NCBI GenBank assembly: GCA_964534315.1
Contig: CAZHOV010000173.1
Location: 1 to 12,306, forward strand
Direction: 5' to 3'
Origin: CAZHOV01 sp964534315
GTDB taxonomy: Bacteria; Bacteroidota; Bacteroidia; Chitinophagales; Saprospiraceae
Length of the DNA: 12,306 bases
Positions 1-6,016 of the stretch are shown piece by piece. Made by a program: the position numbers and the translations under genes. The notes beneath the pieces are model-generated. The model worked only from the letters and a program-made list of their open reading frames with translations. It was not told the origin of the DNA and made no database searches. How positions within the stretch are numbered: the first letter of the stretch is position 1; the number at the start of each line of letters is the position of its first letter.

Positions 1-44
1 ATCTCAAAGTTAATTAATGTAGACGTATTTCAGTACAAGACACA

Positions 45-100
45 CATTGCTCATTCCTCATTGCACATTCTTCATTGCTCATTGCACATTCCTCATTGCT
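45..100. repeat. 8 tandem copies of a degenerate 7-bp repeat
   Basis: Eight heptamers lie back to back without a gap. On the plus strand they are CATTGCT, CATTCCT, CATTGCA, CATTCTT, CATTGCT, CATTGCA, CATTCCT and CATTGCT (consensus CATTSCW). The first four positions never vary, and all differences fall in positions 5 to 7. The last copy (94-100) overlaps two bases of the permease TAG stop codon (99-101), so on the minus strand the array begins exactly where that gene ends. It could be a slipped-strand microsatellite or a dispersed intergenic repeat. No palindrome or U-tract makes it an obvious terminator. Confidence 0.9.
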
Positions 101-1409
101 AATCGCTTCCCATTTTCCGGTTAAACCAATAAATCGGCAGCCCTACACCAAGCAAGATCAGCCCGGCAATCGTTTGGACCGGGCGGGCAATGAGGGTGGC
201 TACCAGAAACCAACTAGAAATGGCGATAAATATAATAGGTGTGAAAGGGTAGCCCAGCGTTTTGACATGACCGGGAGCACCTCTCTTCTGCTTCCTGAAA
301 ATGAATATGCTGATGGCTGCAAACGTCATAAAGATCCAATCCATAAACAACACATAGGTCATTAATTGCTCAAATGTCCCCCAGAAAAGCAGCAGGACGA
401 TCGCCCAACCTGATTGCAACATAATGGCATTGGCAGGGGTCTTAAATGTAGGGTGGACATGGGCCAACTGCCTAAAAAACACCCCATCTTTTGCCATAGT
501 AAAGTATATGCGCGGGGCCGATAAGGTAAATACACCAACAGAACCAAAGGTGGATAAAGCGATAAGAGCAGCGACCAATAACCCTGCAGAATTGCTTATC
601 TTTTTTAAAGCATTGGCAGCGACTGCTTTCGAACTCCTGATCTCTTCAATCGATAATAATTGCAAATAAGCCCAATTGGTTAATACATAAGTAACCGTAA
701 CAATAATAGCTCCGATGATCATAGCTCTTGGAATAATACGCTGTGCGTTGGGGGTTTCTGCAGCCAGATAAGAAGCGTGGTGCCAGCCCCCGTATGACCA
801 TAACACTCCGATAAGGGCTACTCCTACCCCACCCCAGATTGGTTGATTGACGGCAGGAATGGTATAATCAACTTCAGGCATAACCGATATTAAATAATAA
901 CTCCCAAACAATATGATCATGCCGATCCCGATAAGTTTTAATAAGGTAAAAACAGAAGAAAAGAGTTCTCCAAACTTCGCCCGGTAAATATTTAGAATAG
1001 AAACAAAGATAATCGCTCCGATCCCGGCCAATAGCTGCCCCGTCTTTCCCAGATAGACCAGTTCATTGAGATACCGGGCGAAGATCAGACTCAAAGCGGC
1101 GATCGCTCCCGATGTAACCACTGTTAAAATAACCCAACCGTACAAAAAAGCCATAAGGTCGCCATAAGCTTTTTTGAGATAGCAATACACCCCGCCTGAA
1201 TGGGGGAAACGCCCCCCCAATTCGGCAAACGTTAAAGCTCCGGTCACCGCCACCAATCCTCCAACGCCCCAGACAATCAGCATTAGTCCGCCGGAAGGAA
1301 CTGCATTGGCTATATCATAGGGCGTTGCAAAAATACCGGAACCTATACACGCCCCAACTGCAACTGCTGTCAGCCCAAATAGGGTTAATTCTTTCTTCAG
1401 TTGAGCCAT
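99..1409 (-). CDS. APC-superfamily amino acid permease
   Basis: This is a 436-aa inner-membrane transporter of the amino acid-polyamine-organocation superfamily, expected to have about 12 membrane helices. It probably carries an amino acid by proton symport or by exchange. Near the N-terminus is the family's TM1 signature IGSGIFATP (residues 22-30), the unwound substrate-binding turn. It is followed by a TM2-TM3 region with ELGGRFPHSGGVYCYLKKAYG, which resembles the LAT/YfnA-like branch. Further hydrophobic segments run to the C-terminus, which ends WFNRKMGSD. Length is normal for the family. The frame opens further upstream with a GTG at 1439 (446 aa), but the ATG at 1409 (MAQLKKELTLFG) gives the usual short N-terminal tail, so I prefer it. 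The substrate cannot be read from the sequence. The gene is divergent from the aspartyl protease, and its stop lies in the heptamer repeat. Confidence 0.9.
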   Translation of the reverse strand: MAQLKKELTLFGLTAVAVGACIGSGIFATPYDIANAVPSGGLMLIVWGVGGLVAVTGALTFAELGGRFPHSGGVYCYLKKAYGDLMAFLYGWVILTVVTSGAIAALSLIFARYLNELVYLGKTGQLLAGIGAIIFVSILNIYRAKFGELFSSVFTLLKLIGIGMIILFGSYYLISVMPEVDYTIPAVNQPIWGGVGVALIGVLWSYGGWHHASYLAAETPNAQRIIPRAMIIGAIIVTVTYVLTNWAYLQLLSIEEIRSSKAVAANALKKISNSAGLLVAALIALSTFGSVGVFTLSAPRIYFTMAKDGVFFRQLAHVHPTFKTPANAIMLQSGWAIVLLLFWGTFEQLMTYVLFMDWIFMTFAAISIFIFRKQKRGAPGHVKTLGYPFTPIIFIAISSWFLVATLIARPVQTIAGLILLGVGLPIYWFNRKMGSD

Positions 1410-1546
1410 ATCTTTCGAGTAAGTCTTTGCACTCCGCACCTTAGAGAGCTGAGCAAAATAAGTGGATTTTAGAAAAATTTAATTTTAAATTTGACTGGCT
1501 AAAACTAGGAAAATTCTTTTAAATCTCCAGTAAATCAAATTGCAGT
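1410..1546. promoter_or_regulatory. Divergent intergenic region with candidate promoter for the protease gene
   Basis: This AT-rich gap separates the divergent permease and protease genes. On the plus strand, TAAATTTG at 1486-1493 fits the Bacteroidota -7 consensus TAnnTTTG exactly and would give a leader of roughly 45 nt before the TTG start at 1547. No TTTG is seen at the expected -33 distance, so the call is weak. On the minus strand a near match (TATTTTG, one base short of consensus) lies around 1455-1462 and could serve the permease. Confidence 0.4.
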
Positions 1547-2797
1547 TTGAGGCATATCAAAAAGACATTAATAAAATTATCCCTTTTTCTGATCCTTTGG
1601 ATGGCCTTCATTCCGTTTTCGTATGGGCAGAGCCTAGGCACCCAAACCAGCCGCAATAAAAAAAGAGTCTCCATCAGTTTCGAGCTCCACAACAACTTTA
1701 TCGTGCTGCGCGCTATCGTCAATGGTCAACTGCCATTAAATTTTATTTATGATACGGGAGCCCGGAATATTATATTGACAGCCCCTTATGTGGCGAATGC
1801 ACTGGGGCTGGAATACGAAAGAGAAATCTCGATCAAAGGTGCAGATCAGGAGAAAGATATTAAGGCTTATATCGCGAGAATGGTAGATTTTGATTTCGGC
1901 CCCATTGAAGCCGTTGACCAAGGGGTCATTATTTTGAAAGAAGATCATTTTGATCTCGAACCCTATGTTGGTATTCCTATCCATGGTATTATCGGAGGCA
2001 ATATTTTTAAAACCTTTATTGTAGTCATCAACTACCAAAAACAGAAGATGTGTTTTTCCAAATATTCTCCCGATTATAAGCCCGTTAATCAGCATATCCG
2101 ACTCCCGCTGGAGATCATAAAAAGCAAACCGTATCTAAATACTACACTGGTATTGGATCAACAAACACCTATTCCGGTGAAGCTATTGTTGGATACAGGA
2201 GCTAACCTTGACCTTCTGTTGTTAACGCATACTGATCCTTCTCTTAAACCGCCGGAGGAAATTATTCGCGGCAGTTTGGGGTCCGGATTGGGCGGTGAAC
2301 TCCAGGGATATTTAGGGAGAACCGCTACCTTGTCGTTCGGAACGCTTGAAATAAAGGAGATTCTGACTAGTTTTCAGGTTTTACCCACCGCACTCGACAC
2401 CGTTTTCCAAGATGAAAAGAACGGATTAATCGGAAATCATCTCCTCAGTCAGTTTCATATCGCCCTTGACTATATTGGCGGAAATCTATATCTCAAACCA
2501 ATTAAAAAGAGCCAGCGAAAGGCCCCTTACGATAAATCTGGTCTGCAAGTCAGGGCCATTGGAGCAAACTTCAACATTTTTGAAATCCAGTCTGTTGTCC
2601 CTTCTTCACCCGCAGCATATGCCGGTATACAAGCAGGAGACCGGATCTTGAAGCTTAACGGAATAACGTACAAAAAAATGGATCTAGATTTTATTATGAA
2701 AAAGCTACACGGTAAAGAAGGTAAAAAGATAAGAATGGTCATCCAACGAAAGGGTGAACGCAGGAAAGTGCGGTTTCGCCTGCAAACTTACATTTGA
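1547..2797 (+). CDS. Secreted retropepsin-like aspartyl protease with C-terminal PDZ domain
   Basis: This 416-aa exported protein has two retropepsin-like aspartyl protease lobes followed by a PDZ domain. Residues 1-28 form a signal peptide (basic MRHIKK, hydrophobic core, ending FSYGQ) with no lipobox Cys. Lobe 1 carries the catalytic motif DTGA at residue 69 (FIYDTGARN) and a closing GIIGGNIF motif. Lobe 2 carries a second DTGA at residue 216 (LLLDTGANL) and a matching GLIGNHLL. The PDZ domain spans about 332-414, with AGIQAGDRILKLNG typical of the domain. Two DTG lobes in one chain imply an internal pepsin-like pseudo-dimer, unlike single-lobe retropepsins that dimerise. The start is TTG at 1547: an in-frame TAA sits at 1520-1522 and the next ATG falls inside the signal peptide. 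The substrate is unknown; the periplasm or cell surface is the likely site. It is separated from rplU by a strong promoter, so it is not part of that operon. Confidence 0.88.
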   Translation: MRHIKKTLIKLSLFLILWMAFIPFSYGQSLGTQTSRNKKRVSISFELHNNFIVLRAIVNGQLPLNFIYDTGARNIILTAPYVANALGLEYEREISIKGADQEKDIKAYIARMVDFDFGPIEAVDQGVIILKEDHFDLEPYVGIPIHGIIGGNIFKTFIVVINYQKQKMCFSKYSPDYKPVNQHIRLPLEIIKSKPYLNTTLVLDQQTPIPVKLLLDTGANLDLLLLTHTDPSLKPPEEIIRGSLGSGLGGELQGYLGRTATLSFGTLEIKEILTSFQVLPTALDTVFQDEKNGLIGNHLLSQFHIALDYIGGNLYLKPIKKSQRKAPYDKSGLQVRAIGANFNIFEIQSVVPSSPAAYAGIQAGDRILKLNGITYKKMDLDFIMKKLHGKEGKKIRMVIQRKGERRKVRFRLQTYI

Positions 2798-2831
2798 GCA
2801 ATGGCTTGATTTATTTTTTATAAAAATCTTT

Positions 2832-2863
2832 TTTGCATTTTCTTTAATTAATCATTAACTTTG
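2832..2863 (+). promoter_or_regulatory. Promoter of rplU-rpmA (Bacteroidota sigma-70 type)
   Basis: A -33 element TTTG (2832-2835) and a -7 element TAACTTTG (2856-2863, consensus TAnnTTTG) are separated by 20 bp, the normal spacing in this phylum. Transcription should begin near 2870, giving a leader of about 28 nt before the rplU ATG at 2898. Both elements are perfect, as expected for a highly expressed ribosomal operon. Confidence 0.8.
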
Positions 2864-2897
2864 CACCTCTTTTAAAAAATGTTTAAACCATAGGAAA

Positions 2898-3209
2898 ATG
2901 TTTGCAATTGTAACCATTGCTGGTCAGCAATTTAAAGTTGAGGAAGAGCAGGAGCTTTTCGTCCACCAGCTGGGTGCATCAGAAGGAGATACGGTAACGT
3001 TTGACGATGTTTATCTCGTTGAGCGATCGGGATCGATCCTTCTAGGACAACCCAATTTAAACGGCGCTTTTGTTAAAGCGACTGTCCTCGACCACGTTAA
3101 AGGGGATAAAGTAATTGTATTTAAGAAAAAACGCAGAAAAGGATACAGAGTGAAAAATGGTCATCGTCAGCGTTTTACAAAAATTAAAATTGATACTATA
3201 TCAACATAA
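2898..3209 (+). CDS. rplU: 50S ribosomal protein L21
   Basis: This is a 103-aa L21 of standard bacterial length, a 23S rRNA-binding protein of the large subunit. It begins MFAIVTIAGQQFKVEEEQ, matching the family's N-terminal YAIVxxGGKQYKV strand. It ends with the rRNA-binding signature around YRVKNGHRQRFTKIKI (residues 84-99). Many Bacteroidota L21 proteins carry a long C-terminal extension with a helix-hairpin-helix-like tail; this one stops after the core (IDTIST). The equivalent tail is instead on the next gene product, L27. The ATG start is preceded by ATAGGAAA, only a weak ribosome-binding site. rpmA starts 12 nt downstream in the same transcript. Confidence 0.97.
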   Translation: MFAIVTIAGQQFKVEEEQELFVHQLGASEGDTVTFDDVYLVERSGSILLGQPNLNGAFVKATVLDHVKGDKVIVFKKKRRKGYRVKNGHRQRFTKIKIDTIST

Positions 3210-3221
3210 AAATTCTAAACC

Positions 3222-4127
3222 ATGGCACATAAAAAAGGTGTAGGTAGTACGGATAACGGGAGAGATAGCAATAGTAAACGATTAGGGGTAAAAATCTATG
3301 GCGGTCAATTGGCCACAGCTGGTAATATTATTGTCCGTCAGCGCGGAACGAGATTTCATCCCGGTGAAAATGTATACATGGGTAAAGACTTTACCCTTCA
3401 TGCAGGAGTCAATGGTACAGTGGTTTTTAAGAAAAAGCGACTGAACAGAACATTTGTTAGCATCCTGCCTTCAGAACCCGTAGAAGAAAAATTAGCAGAT
3501 ATTCCTTCTGGAAAAGACAAAGTAGCTAAGCAAGAACCTCCTGCTCAACCAGAGGTTACCGAAAAAGCAGAATCAGCTCCTACAGTTGATGAAACCCAAG
3601 CAAATGATCAGGTGGAAGAAAATGTCGTAGAACAAGCCCCTGATGCTGAAGAACTAAAAGAAGAAGCTCCGGCTATTGAGGAAGTTGCCCCTTCTGCTGA
3701 AGAGACAAAAGCAGAAGAAACTACTGAAGAAGAAGTCAAAGCTGAAGAATCTAAGCAAGAAGCTCCTGTGGCTGCTAAAGAACCGACCACTGAAGATAAT
3801 AAGGATGCTGCTGATGACGTTAAGGAAGAAATACCTGCCGAATTCAAAAAGGTAAAAGCCGATGACCTTAAAATCATTGAAGGAGTTGGCCCGAAAATTG
3901 AAAGCCTATTGAAAGATGGCGGTTTTGATACTTGGGAAAAAGTTGCCAACGCTAAGGCTGAAGAATTAAAAGCGGTGTTGGAAGCTGCAGGTCCTCGTTA
4001 TCGCATGCACAACCCAACTACCTGGCCTAAGCAAGCTGAATTAGCCAAAGATGGAAAGTGGAATGAACTGCAGGAATATCAGGATATTTTAGATGGAGGA
4101 GTAGATACATCAAAAGAAGAAGAATAA
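3222..4127 (+). CDS. rpmA: 50S ribosomal protein L27 with acidic linker and C-terminal helix-hairpin-helix-like domain
   Basis: This is a 301-aa protein made of three parts. Residues 1 to about 85 are a complete L27: MAHKKGVGSTDNGRDS, then SKRLGVKIYGGQ, then IIVRQRGTRFHPGENV. L27's N-terminus reaches the peptidyl-transferase centre. Residues ~86-212 are a low-complexity linker rich in Glu, Ala, Pro, Lys and Thr, probably disordered. Residues 213 to ~293 are a compact domain starting ADDLKIIEGVGPKIESLL, containing GPRYRMHNPTTWPKQAELA and ending GKWNELQEYQDILDGG. The EGVGPKI turn is helix-hairpin-helix-like. This tail resembles the one I know from C-terminal extensions of Bacteroidota L21 and S2 proteins. 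Ordinary L27 is about 85-95 aa. The frame is uninterrupted across all junctions, so this is not a frameshift artefact within the window. The tail's role is unknown; nucleic-acid or ribosome-surface binding is a guess. The gene is followed by a terminator at 4224. Confidence 0.95.
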   Translation: MAHKKGVGSTDNGRDSNSKRLGVKIYGGQLATAGNIIVRQRGTRFHPGENVYMGKDFTLHAGVNGTVVFKKKRLNRTFVSILPSEPVEEKLADIPSGKDKVAKQEPPAQPEVTEKAESAPTVDETQANDQVEENVVEQAPDAEELKEEAPAIEEVAPSAEETKAEETTEEEVKAEESKQEAPVAAKEPTTEDNKDAADDVKEEIPAEFKKVKADDLKIIEGVGPKIESLLKDGGFDTWEKVANAKAEELKAVLEAAGPRYRMHNPTTWPKQAELAKDGKWNELQEYQDILDGGVDTSKEEE

Positions 4128-4223
4128 AGGTGTGCTAATTTATTTCATAAGATTTTGTCAATTATAGAAAAATTTTATACCTTTATAACGAATTAGTTTT
4201 AGTTTTCATAGCTTTATATTTTG

Positions 4224-4250
4224 CCCCGCAAGCAATTGCGGGGTTTTTTT
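4224..4250 (+). terminator. Rho-independent terminator of the rplU-rpmA operon
   Basis: A perfect 8-bp stem, CCCCGCAA (4224-4231) with TTGCGGGG (4236-4243), closes a GCAA tetraloop (4232-4235) and runs straight into seven Ts (4244-4250). It lies about 95 bp after the rpmA stop. There is no U-tract on the other strand, so it should not stop transcription of the convergent gene that ends at 4275. Confidence 0.93.
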
Positions 4251-4274
4251 ATTATTGCTCGCTCTATTACGTTC

Positions 4275-4925
4275 TTATGCTTTTTTGGCTGTGCGCCAAA
4301 AGGGATTCCAACGGATATTCACCCGCCTGAAAAAACTGTTCATAGGCATCGCTTTCAATCGCTTAACGATGGTATGATAATGCGTTATCTCAAAGTCCCC
4401 CATCTCACTGAATGCTGAGAAATCAGCATCATATTTATCGCTGACATAATCCAGGAGGTCTTCCTGAATCAAGATATGCATCTCCTCAAAATAACGAAGC
4501 GCTTCCTCCGGAACTGGCTTACGATTTAAATAAGCCGATAATAAACCAAACTCCAGTAAATGTTCTTCTTTGGCAGTAGCAAATCCGTAATTGGTAAATC
4601 TCCTCGACTGGAAGACATCCTCGATGTCTAAATAATTGACTCCATTTATTTTGAAGGAAACTTGAAGGAAAAGTGTAAAAATCTCATCATTTTGCAACTG
4701 AAGGACTATTTCTTTTCCATTTTGCTTGGCAGAAACCTTAATACCGGAAAGACCCTGAATTTTTCGTAGTTCATCAATCAGGTCGGAAAGGTCTTTTATC
4801 CGCACCAATACAGTCAATTTATTTGTACGGAAGACTTGGCTAGGTAAGTGATAAGCAAATACAACTTGCTCATAATTAGCTAAAATACCGATCAGGTGCT
4901 CATAAAATGGTTTGGGCAATAGCAT
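4275..4925 (-). CDS. Uncharacterised protein, possibly nucleotidyltransferase-like fold
   Basis: I do not recognise this 216-aa protein with certainty. It has no signal peptide and no membrane segment, so it should be cytoplasmic. The order of motifs recalls nucleotidyltransferase-like proteins of Bacteroidota polysaccharide loci: an early strand-helix NKLTVLVRIKDLSDLIDELRK (residues ~35-55), a central FKINGVNYLDIEDVFQSRR with a following GFATAKEEHLLEFGLL, and a basic C-terminus (NSFFRRVNIRWNPFWR). In many of those proteins a P-loop kinase domain follows, and it is absent here. The usual acidic pair that would bind metal is not obvious (LTVLV replaces a DLDILV-type strand), so it may be a non-catalytic relative. 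The ATG at 4925 is the first in frame, and no clear promoter is visible upstream. It is convergent with rpmA and separated by the terminator. Confidence 0.75.
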   Translation of the reverse strand: MLLPKPFYEHLIGILANYEQVVFAYHLPSQVFRTNKLTVLVRIKDLSDLIDELRKIQGLSGIKVSAKQNGKEIVLQLQNDEIFTLFLQVSFKINGVNYLDIEDVFQSRRFTNYGFATAKEEHLLEFGLLSAYLNRKPVPEEALRYFEEMHILIQEDLLDYVSDKYDADFSAFSEMGDFEITHYHTIVKRLKAMPMNSFFRRVNIRWNPFWRTAKKA

Positions 4926-5249
4926 GGATCTTTGAATTATTAAGTAAATTAACTATTTATAACGAATAGCTCATCCACTTTGCTGCCCCGCAGCCCCAAT
5001 TTAACACTAAGACCTATGGTGTTTTTTCTTCATTCCTGGATTGCTGCCCATCTCCATATTTATCTATTTTCAAAGAAGCAACTATTAAATACACTGTAAT
5101 CTAAGTTAGTTAAAAATTTTGGGCAATGAATTTTACATCAAATCGAGACGCGGCGGAGCCTGATAGCCTTAGCTATCAAGGCGAGTACGCAACGAAGAGT
5201 TGATGTAAAAGACATGGTCAAAAAATTAAGTAATTTAGGTTACAGTGTA
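4926..5249. other. 324-bp gap holding most of a fold-back element
   Basis: No credible coding sequence is present. The left half (4926-5081) is AT-rich with a small GC hairpin, GCTGC-CCC-GCAGC (4982-4994), and no match to TAnnTTTG on the minus strand for the gene starting at 4925. The right half belongs to the fold-back element described separately, which continues a few bases into the neighbouring gene. Confidence 0.7.
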
Positions 5250-5257
5250 TTAAATAG
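5082..5257. repeat. 176-bp fold-back (MITE-like) element with ~60-bp imperfect inverted ends
   Basis: The left arm (5082-5141) and right arm (5200-5257) are imperfect reverse complements. The outer 32 bp match at 28 positions, including the run AATACACTGTAA against TTACAGTGTATT. A looser middle section has a 2-nt length difference. The inner 11 bp match perfectly (TTTTACATCAA 5131-5141, TTGATGTAAAA 5200-5210). Between the arms is a 58-bp core, more GC-rich than its surroundings, with its own hairpin: TGATAGC (5161-5167), loop CTTA, GCTATCA (5172-5178), extended by GCC/GGC past a bulged A. There is no room for a transposase. No clear target-site duplication flanks it. It could be a non-autonomous mobile repeat, a REP-like element, or a structured 3' UTR or RNA. 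The right end overlaps the 3' end of the BatE-like gene. Confidence 0.8.
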
Positions 5258-6008
5258 GCTCCATAAATTCCTGCTGTATCCAGCCATCTTCACCATTGAC
5301 CAATCGAATAAACTTCCAATCTCCAATACTATCGAGCAATTCAACCTTCCAGCCTTCATGAATAACTTTTACGGTCTTTCCGGATTTTTCAGGAGCGCTT
5401 CTTAGGGCTACCTCCTCTTCTATGATCACCCCAAAATCATTGGCATTTAATAACTTATGATGAACTAACGCTAAGCCTACAAAAATAAATGCTAAAAAAA
5501 AGGCGGGTAAGGCCGTGTAAAAGCCAATCTTTCTGTACACCTTGCGCGCACCCCTTAACCAAAAAAATACCCCTGCAAACCCCATGGACCACCATAAGAT
5601 GGCCCCGATACTCCAAAAGGAGGGATAGATAGCCCGCAATAATTTTTCAACGCTACTTTTTACTGTTAGCGCTGAATAGGAAAATTGATTTTCTTTGACC
5701 TGCTCCGTTATGAAATTTAAGTTGCGGACTACCGCTTGATCATCCGGAGCAATAGATAGGGCTCTTTCCAAAAATAAAACAGCTTTTCCTACATTTCCAT
5801 TTTTAAAATAGCTGTTCCCCAGATTAAAATACAAATCAGATGAATAATACCCTTTTTGTACTATCCTTTCATAATAACCAATAGCCGCTTCGTATTGCTC
5901 CTGCTCAAAAGCGATGTTTCCTTTTTCAAATAGCTGTTCAACTTGCCCGTATACCATTTGCGCCCAAAGGACACTTCCGAGTAAGAATAGAAATCGCATG
6001 AATAACAT
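5250..6008 (-). CDS. BatE-like TPR and SH3 membrane protein
   Basis: This is a 252-aa exported membrane protein. Residues 1-22 form a signal peptide (MLFMRFLFLLGSVLWAQMVYGQ). TPR repeats cover ~23-102 (FEKGNIAFEQEQYEAAIGYYERI; YFNLGNSYFKNGNVGKAVLFLERALSIAPDD). Two membrane helices follow at ~131-151 and ~163-185. A bacterial SH3 domain lies at ~193-252 (VALRSAPEKSGKTVKVIHEGWKV, then GEDGWIQQEF). This order is that of BatE from the Bacteroidota bat (aerotolerance) loci, but no batA-D gene is nearby, so I give no symbol. The frame opens further upstream at a TTG (6062), overlapping the previous gene by about 45 nt. The ATG at 6008 instead leaves an 8-nt gap and a proper signal peptide; the ATG at 5999 is also possible. 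It is probably co-transcribed with the OstA-like gene. The last codons and TAA lie inside the fold-back element. Confidence 0.87.
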   Translation of the reverse strand: MLFMRFLFLLGSVLWAQMVYGQVEQLFEKGNIAFEQEQYEAAIGYYERIVQKGYYSSDLYFNLGNSYFKNGNVGKAVLFLERALSIAPDDQAVVRNLNFITEQVKENQFSYSALTVKSSVEKLLRAIYPSFWSIGAILWWSMGFAGVFFWLRGARKVYRKIGFYTALPAFFLAFIFVGLALVHHKLLNANDFGVIIEEEVALRSAPEKSGKTVKVIHEGWKVELLDSIGDWKFIRLVNGEDGWIQQEFMEPI

Positions 6009-6016
6009 TTTGTGGT

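Noticed and set aside
45..100. Heptamer array considered as a CRISPR array
   Set aside because: Units are 7 bp with no spacers, and no cas gene is nearby.
3608..3949. Ser-rich 113-aa open frame on the minus strand
   Set aside because: It is the antisense of the Glu-rich linker of L27 (GAA/GCT codons read as TTC/AGC); low complexity, not a gene.
4182..4967. 12-bp direct repeat TTTATAACGAAT on both sides of the 4275-4925 gene (4182-4193, 4956-4967)
   Set aside because: In an AT-rich 12-kb window a few 12-mers are expected to recur by chance; there are no terminal inverted repeats or integrase to suggest a mobile unit.
5214..5405. 63-aa open frame starting in the fold-back element on the plus strand
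   Set aside because: It is antisense to the SH3 domain of the BatE-like gene, with no start signal or recognisable motif.
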